Under the pieces are notes generated by a model. That model was not told the DNA's origin, searched no databases, and saw nothing but the letters and a program-made list of their open reading frames with translations. DNA of 64,000 nt from Holothuria scabra (Eukaryota > Echinodermata > Holothuroidea > Aspidochirotida > Holothuriidae), in assembly GCA_037179385.1 (NCBI GenBank), contig CM074185.1, positions 49,045,000-49,108,999 of the forward strand. The letters run 5' to 3'. The position numbers were made by a program, and so were the translations under genes. Every line of letters starts with the position of its first letter. Position 1 is the stretch's first letter. Positions 58,086-64,000 of this stretch are shown in pieces.

Positions 58086-60160
58086 TATGGTGCCAAATTT
58101 GGCATTGAACATACAATAAAAATTCGCAACTTGTGTTTTTGCAATGTGTTACGCTTTAACAGTTTGTATGAAAAAAAAAATTCAAGAAAAAGAATTAGCG
58201 AAACCACCGTGCAACACCTACGGGAGTTTAAAGTTTTGCTATGAAAACTATGAAAAATTAAATTTGAGACGGACGACTTTGGAAAAAGGAAAGAAAAATG
58301 TTTGTCAGGGATACTAGCTATCTTCATCTTCCGGAAAGTTAGCAAGACGATCAATCAAAATGTCAGGAAAAAAGCCAAAACTCATACAGTATAGGTTGCG
58401 AAATACCTTTTCTCTTTCTAACATTGGAAGGGAAATTCCATTCATCTTTTTGACAGATTTGAACATGAGCTTTAAATCGTAATTGATTGCGGCTGAAAAC
58501 AATCAATTTGGAACAGACATTCGAGAAATTCAAGACTAATAGACTTTCAAGAATGCTGGGTAATTTGAGAAAAATGGAGTAAACGTTCCTAGTGTAATCA
58601 GTTTTCCCTTTAAACTGATCATTCGTTTCGATAAGATCAGTACCCTAAGTATGTGCATTTCGTGATGCTGCTCGATGTAATTAGGCTTGAGATTTGCATT
58701 TTTAATCATCATCTTTCATGACTTGATGTGGAGTTTGCCTCTTCTTTTATTGGTGGAAAAAAAGTCATGATAAATTTTAACAAAACTCAGAATTCTCAGT
58801 GGTGACAATGGACTAACGTTTCTCTTCGATTTTTCCAAAAACGTGTACCATATAAAGTCTAATTATCTACTTATTTCAGCATGCACGCAAAAGATAAAAG
58901 TCAAATTTACGACAATCCTAATACACTTTAAAACCGAAACGTGTAATTTCCTTGCTTACTCTGGAAAATTATAAATATTCTGAGCTCCCTTTATGGAATC
59001 ATCAAATACCATTGAAGTTTTCCTTTTGAAAACGAAAATGCTTGCAGAGCTTGAAACTAGCTATACGTTACTGTCGGGGGAACAGAGAGCAGCTAATTAA
59101 GTCTACCTAATTCTTTTGCAGGGAGGAGTGGACGCATACGTCCGATGATTTGAAGCAGGTTACAAAAGTGCATTTAGTAATGCTGAAGTTTTTACAAAGG
59201 AACTGTGATACCCCGGGGCCCTGCGCCAAAACATGTTCAAGCGTGGCAAAAATCAGGTGTGCAACTATTCACACTCGTCAGGACATTAAGGAGTGCAGTA
59301 GGTGTTGTTGGTGTAAATTTTGTTAATCCGTAAGTCGATAGTTTTTTGATATAATAACGTGTTTGTGATAGCCAATGAAAAGGAATAACCTACACTCCGG
59401 AAACACGTAGACCTCTATAAAACTAAACCATCTGTTTTGATAAAAATTGGTCCATGTCTGGTCAAATGTTATCTTGTTTGGGTCATTTTTGGCCTAGTTA
59501 TCTACGCTGGCTCTCCTGACCCATTTTGAATTAAATTGACCACACCAATTTTAAAAAGTGCATAAGAATGTTTTCACTGCTAAGATTAGGGGCCCCTGTA
59601 GAGCATCCGGATTTCCATTTAAGGATGATTATTTCTTTAAAGAACATTAACCTTTTTGTCTTGATCCAATTAAAGAAGTTTGTCATACCATACAATCGAA
59701 GCTGTTGCGGTTGCATCAACTGTTGTGCTGACCTCTTCTACTATTTTAACCTATTTTTGTTCATTATTATGAAACACAACAGAAGTTTTAACTTAAACGA
59801 TATTATCAGAAGTGCTTTGGCTTATCTTTATCATCAAACTTGTTTTAAAGTCGTTATTAATAAACATGCACGGAAGATATTAGAGGCCTATTTATATGCT
59901 ATACTGTATTATGCTTATAAATAGAGCATTGAATTATAAAAAAGCGAATTTATCAGAGAACAGTTTTGTGAAGCACAATAAACTACATATGATATACATG
60001 TGGTTCATCTAATACAGATAGTTACTTTTGTTCAATGGGCTATGTACATACTCATTAGCAGTTCTTAATGTAAATTGAGTTGCATCCAATGAAGTGTGTA
60101 AAAATGTCCTTATACAAATGTGTAAATCATCGGACCATAAGCGAAATCAACGAAATTTTT
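58086..60160. other. anonymous DNA
   Basis: No gene recognised. The 118-codon frame at 59568-59924 is hydrophobic and AT-driven, and the opposite-strand frame there is no better. Confidence 0.4.
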
Positions 60161-60310
60161 CATATGAGTCAAACTTCTAATGGAGTTTCCATTTAAGAAA
60201 AAGGGAGTGAAATTCGCTCCAAAAGGAGCTGATTTAGGGGCCATCCCTAGAAAGATTTCGTTTCGTAAGAAGTTGAGTGAAAATTTACGCCATGTCGAGA
60301 GATGATTTTT
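60161..60310. mobile_element. eroded CACTC-type MITE relic
   Basis: AATGGAGTTTCCATTTAAG, GGGAGTGAAATTCGCTCC and AAAAGGAGCTGATT resemble the GGAGTGAA/TTCACTCC units of MITE 1. Ends and duplication are lost. Confidence 0.4.
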
Positions 60311-61632
60311 AGGTCGATTTTACTCTTGTTTTATAATGTTCAATCTACTATTTTATTCAGATTTATCTCGCGCACTACCCTGGAACTTTGAGAGTGGTAA
60401 AACTCAAATGTGCGAAGAGCTTAAAGAGTTATCCGGCATAAATAAAAATCAGTCTAGGTCATAAGAATTACCGAGTAAAATATCACACGAGAGCTTGGAA
60501 CCTAAGCTGACTCTAACCAGGCGGGAAAAATGAAGGTTTACAGGCTTTTAAAAATAAAAGCAAAAGTAACGTTAGTTTTGGGGTAAGAGTCACGTTGACC
60601 AGAGCTTGGCTCGGCCATTCACAGTTTATTCAGTATTAGACTTGCAAAAAAAGTACAAAAACTGTCACTTCGGATTGAAGAATGTGGCCTATTTCCAAGT
60701 AGTAAATTCGTCTATTGGCAATATTTACCCATCATCCGCCGTGGGAAAATTCGGCTGGCCAGGCTTGATGAAATTTTACACATTTGTAACGTTTATGAAC
60801 TGCAGTAGTAACTAGAATAAAACACCTCTCTGCAACTGGGGGAGTGATCTGCATAAAACCGAACAACCACCGAAATTTTCCACAAGATCAAATTGTTTTT
60901 GATCCCAATTTTACAAATTCTGATCTTAAGATCTTTAAGAATTTCAAGACATTTGCTTTAATGTCTGATTAAAACTTCTAAGTTATTATACATAGCCGAA
61001 CCTTTTCACATGTCTTTCGTATGGGCAGATTCAAAATACAGTGCACGCACAATTTCCGATGCACATAAATTAGTAAATTGTTGCAAGTGGTTTATATTAT
61101 GAAAGTAACGTGGCAATTTGATGCATGCAGTGTCTCTCAATCTCTACTACGTATGCTTCACTGAACAAAATATTTTAACTTGAGCAAGTAATTTATCATA
61201 TCACCCTTTCAGGGACCTTCGTTTGGAGGCCAATAAAATATGACCTGAAGAGGCAACCTAAAGTAAACTTCATCAATTTGATTGTAGCGCAATCTATTGA
61301 AATACAAATCTATATGATCGAAATTCCACACAACGTAAATAATTTAAAGTGAATGGATTCTGATCTAAGCATAGCTCTGCTGCCTGGTTTTAAAGTCGGG
61401 TGTTCTTAAATCAATAGATTAAGAATGAAAAGTTGAAGTGAATGCTTTCATGTTTAATTTAAACATTTGTAAAGATGGTTCAAATAGATTACATCTTTTC
61501 CTGAGTGTATAAGTCATTCACCACATGACTCTACCCTCACAACTAAATGACATTGGTGTGAAAAGCAGTATTTCAGTTTACTTTTAAGAACATAAAGGAT
61601 AACTGTTGAAAAGGTTTGCAAACCCATATCCT
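60311..61632. other. anonymous DNA
   Basis: Nothing recognised. Confidence 0.4.
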
Positions 61633-61880
61633 GGGCAAGTTAGTTAGACTTTCAAAGCCCAGTTTCCAACCTGTTGGTTCAAGTCGAGCCGGCCACGACC
61701 TTTTCTCCAGTTGTGGCTCATTGGCTTGTTTTCCCCACTCCATCGCTTATCCGGAGCAGCACGCGAAACGGCAGAGTTTCCATTTTTAAAGTCTTTGGTA
61801 TGAATCAACCTGTTAATAAAACCCGGGCCTTCCGCGTGAGAGGCGCATGCTCTCACCGCTACACCAACAAGCGGTCCATA
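61633..61880 (-). mobile_element. tRNA-derived SINE, near full length, minus strand
   Basis: Read on the minus strand: tRNA-like head with A-box-like TGTAGCGGTGAGAGC, a CTCTCACGCGGAAGGCCC segment and an eroded B box; then CATACCAAAGACTTTAAAAA, AAGCGATGGAGTGGGGAAAA, CAAGCCAATGAGCCACAACT, GGCTCGACTTGAACCAACAG and AGTCTAACTAACTTGCCC. The order equals the copy at 26330-26560. ORFs called here on both strands are translations of the SINE. Confidence 0.82.
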
Positions 61881-64000
61881 TCCTGTACAAAAACATTAAT
61901 TTGGGTCACATCAAGCATATCCTTTGTTAGAGCGCCACCATCACATAGGCAACAACATGGTGCATGTACAATTGGGAAATCGCATTGGCAGTTTTCCACT
62001 TGCGCCTCCCCTCCTTACGAAGGCTATGACCCAGGTTTGAGTAAGTTCACTTGACCATGCTCACTAGAGTACTGAAAACTGCGAGAAGTGGGACTTTAAC
62101 GCTTTTGATTCTATTTTTCAATATTTAAAAGGTTGTTCGTCAAAGCTATTAGACTCACTGATAACAAGGATATAGTGAGCATGCTATGCATGAGTGAACC
62201 GTCCATATAATTCCTTCCTTAATAAGAAGCTGAGACCGCTTTCAATAAGGAAATAGCATTAACAGTAGTTTAACCTTTTCGAATCTACTAAATGAATGTT
62301 ACCTTTACACAGGGCCTACATCTATAAAAAAGTATAGCTAAAACACGATGGAAGAATGTCTAGTTCCAAATAAACCTCTTGTTCGTTTACCGAGGCCCAA
62401 AATAACACTGAGTAAGTAGGTTTACTGAAACACTTCTCTCACAAAACGTTAAAATCGAAATAGCACGGAAAATAGTACGTTAGTACTTGGGAATTTCGTT
62501 CCGCATATGATGAACTCATTTTGACCTGCTGGAATATGTTAACCCAAACGTACACTTCATCATTAGATAAGAATTTCAGCGATCCACCTGTTTGTCTAAC
62601 ACGCTTCCCTCTTCTAGGAAACACTACCGCATGAATACTTCATGAATTCAAAAGGATTTAAAATCATGGGCTTTAATTCCAGCCCTGTGCATCTCTCGCT
62701 TAAAGAGACAGATCGAAAGCGGAGTTACACGTTTATTTACATTAGCTACTTTATCGTAACAGCGAATCTGAACTTATACCTAGTTTCCGATACGTTTCTG
62801 TGCACACCCGAAATGAAGTTCGATATCATACTCATGAGCGTGTGATTCAGCCAGTGATATGGATACTGCCACTGCCCACTGACTGGCTTCATAGTGCTTC
62901 ATTGCAATTATATCAATAGGGCAAACTAAATTAAAGTAAGGCAAAATTGTTACTGTACATCCGATTTTGATTACATTTAGTTCCAACCAAATACACTGAT
63001 GTTATCAAATATTGGACGAGGGCGGCTTTACCCATGGTGCATCTTTATATCTCGACCTGACAATTTAAAATCATTATATTGAGTATTTTACGTTAGAAAA
63101 CCGCATGTGATGGATTCTCCGATTGCAATTACTATGAAATCTGTTGCATAATAATGCGCTCAGAGTGCCGTCTGCAATTGCTGCAGTTATTTCAATACAC
63201 TACACCTTTGAAAACAGTGTTCGAATAATCGAACAGTTTTGCAAACACATTTTTGCCCTGTAAACGTGGTTATAGATGCTAAATACACGTGCATAATTCC
63301 AAAACAGTTCGCTCTTCAACAAGTTTAATAGTTAAGAATGTTTAGAATTCAAACGTGTCTACAACGTGGAGGCAAAATAACTTTTTCATTGTTTAACACG
63401 TTTCACAGTAATTATCAATAACGTGTTAAACATTATGAAAACTTCATTATTATGTTTTACTAGCGGTATCAACTAGAAAATTAGTCTAGATGTCCCCACA
63501 TGCACGGTCTCTTTACAGAGATTAAAGATGCACATGCTCGAAAAATCGGTATAGATTAATTCCTGGTATTATTGCCCTTATAGTGATTAATAAGCCCATG
63601 AGTTATAAAGAAGTAAAATGGTATCGAATGAGCGCAAAACGTGCCGAATTTCTGCATAATAGATCATTTTATGACAAGCGTTCTAGGCAAACGGCAACGA
63701 AGTGGTTCTAATTCTCGATAATTAAATGTACTGCCAATTATAAACAGAGTGCTTTTCTGAAAATTTCGAAAAGATTTAATCTTTAATAAAATACGTCTTC
63801 ACGAAATTCTACTACTAGGCATTTCCTGCGGTGATGTGCTCCTCCGTGATAGCTCATATACAGAGAAGCAACCGGATTAAAACACTCAACGATGAATAAT
63901 GTAAACAGTAGTAAATAACAATTAGTGCCGTAATGTTGATGTTGCTGTTGAACAAAATTTGCTTTTTAAGTTTGGGAACGAGTTGAAAAAACATTTCAAT
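61881..64000. other. anonymous DNA to window end
   Basis: No gene recognised. Around 63240-63430 words such as AACACGT, ACGTGTT, TAAACGTG and TTTTTGCCC recur in both orientations, similar to 13040-13215, which suggests an old AT-rich inverted repeat present at both places. Confidence 0.4.

Noticed and set aside
61644..62054. ORFs on both strands at 61.6-62.05 kb
   Set aside because: Most of their length is translated SINE sequence.

Overview
The window looks like intergenic or intronic DNA from an animal nuclear genome. It is AT-rich with short scattered ORFs, no operon-like gene runs, long TA microsatellites, tRNA-derived SINEs, LINE and Penelope-like retroelement pieces, and many cut-and-paste transposon relics with terminal inverted repeats. 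Taxon is inferred only. The mix of hammerhead-bearing Penelope elements, a tRNA-SINE family and frequent TAGGCCTA-type words resembles marine invertebrates (echinoderm, hemichordate or amphioxus-like), but no gene here proves it. I found no host protein-coding gene that I could name with confidence.

Layout. 1-4.4 kb: anonymous DNA, a dispersed-repeat copy (1.54-1.8 kb) and an AGGTCA-rich tandem repeat (1.97-2.55 kb, two more units at 3.63-3.9 kb). 4.4-6.0 kb: a 5'-truncated Penelope-like element (C-terminal linker plus GIY-YIG endonuclease, minus strand) lying between TA arrays, with a hammerhead ribozyme motif in its 3' part. 6.1-6.5 kb: an unidentified ORF with a short annexin-like string. 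7.75-9.2 kb: a complete non-autonomous hAT-like element with an 8-bp target duplication. 10.2-15.99 kb: several inverted-repeat elements and copy A of an approximately 1.1-kb duplicated segment. 17.3-21.3 kb: a LINE endonuclease fragment, a SINE split by a palindromic MITE, and a 5'-truncated LINE insertion flanked by 197-bp direct repeats. 21.3-26.6 kb: a dispersed repeat interrupted by a second palindromic MITE, SINE pieces and a 26-bp minisatellite. 28.97-30.02 kb: a 130-bp inverted repeat carrying two opposed hammerhead motifs, a TA array, and a second truncated Penelope copy. 34.3-34.8 kb: two small foldback elements. 36.35-37.85 and 44.11-45.64 kb: two related hAT-like elements with 8-bp duplications. 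42.4-43.0 kb: a tandem duplication. 53-58.1 kb: MITE relics, copy B of the duplicated segment, a third palindromic MITE, and a paralogous empty site for the 44.1-kb hAT insertion. 61.6-61.9 kb: a minus-strand SINE.

The elements do not form a pathway, but they give a readable insertion history. A MITE sits inside a SINE, a LINE sits inside a hAT-like relic, and two transposon insertions each have a paralogous unoccupied site elsewhere in the same window. The strongest observations are the 197-bp target-site duplication, the paired hammerhead motifs in the Penelope inverted repeat, the family of TA-flanked palindromes with shared ends but different interiors, and the pair of diverged duplicated segments 40 kb apart. 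All alignments were made by eye; no database search was possible.
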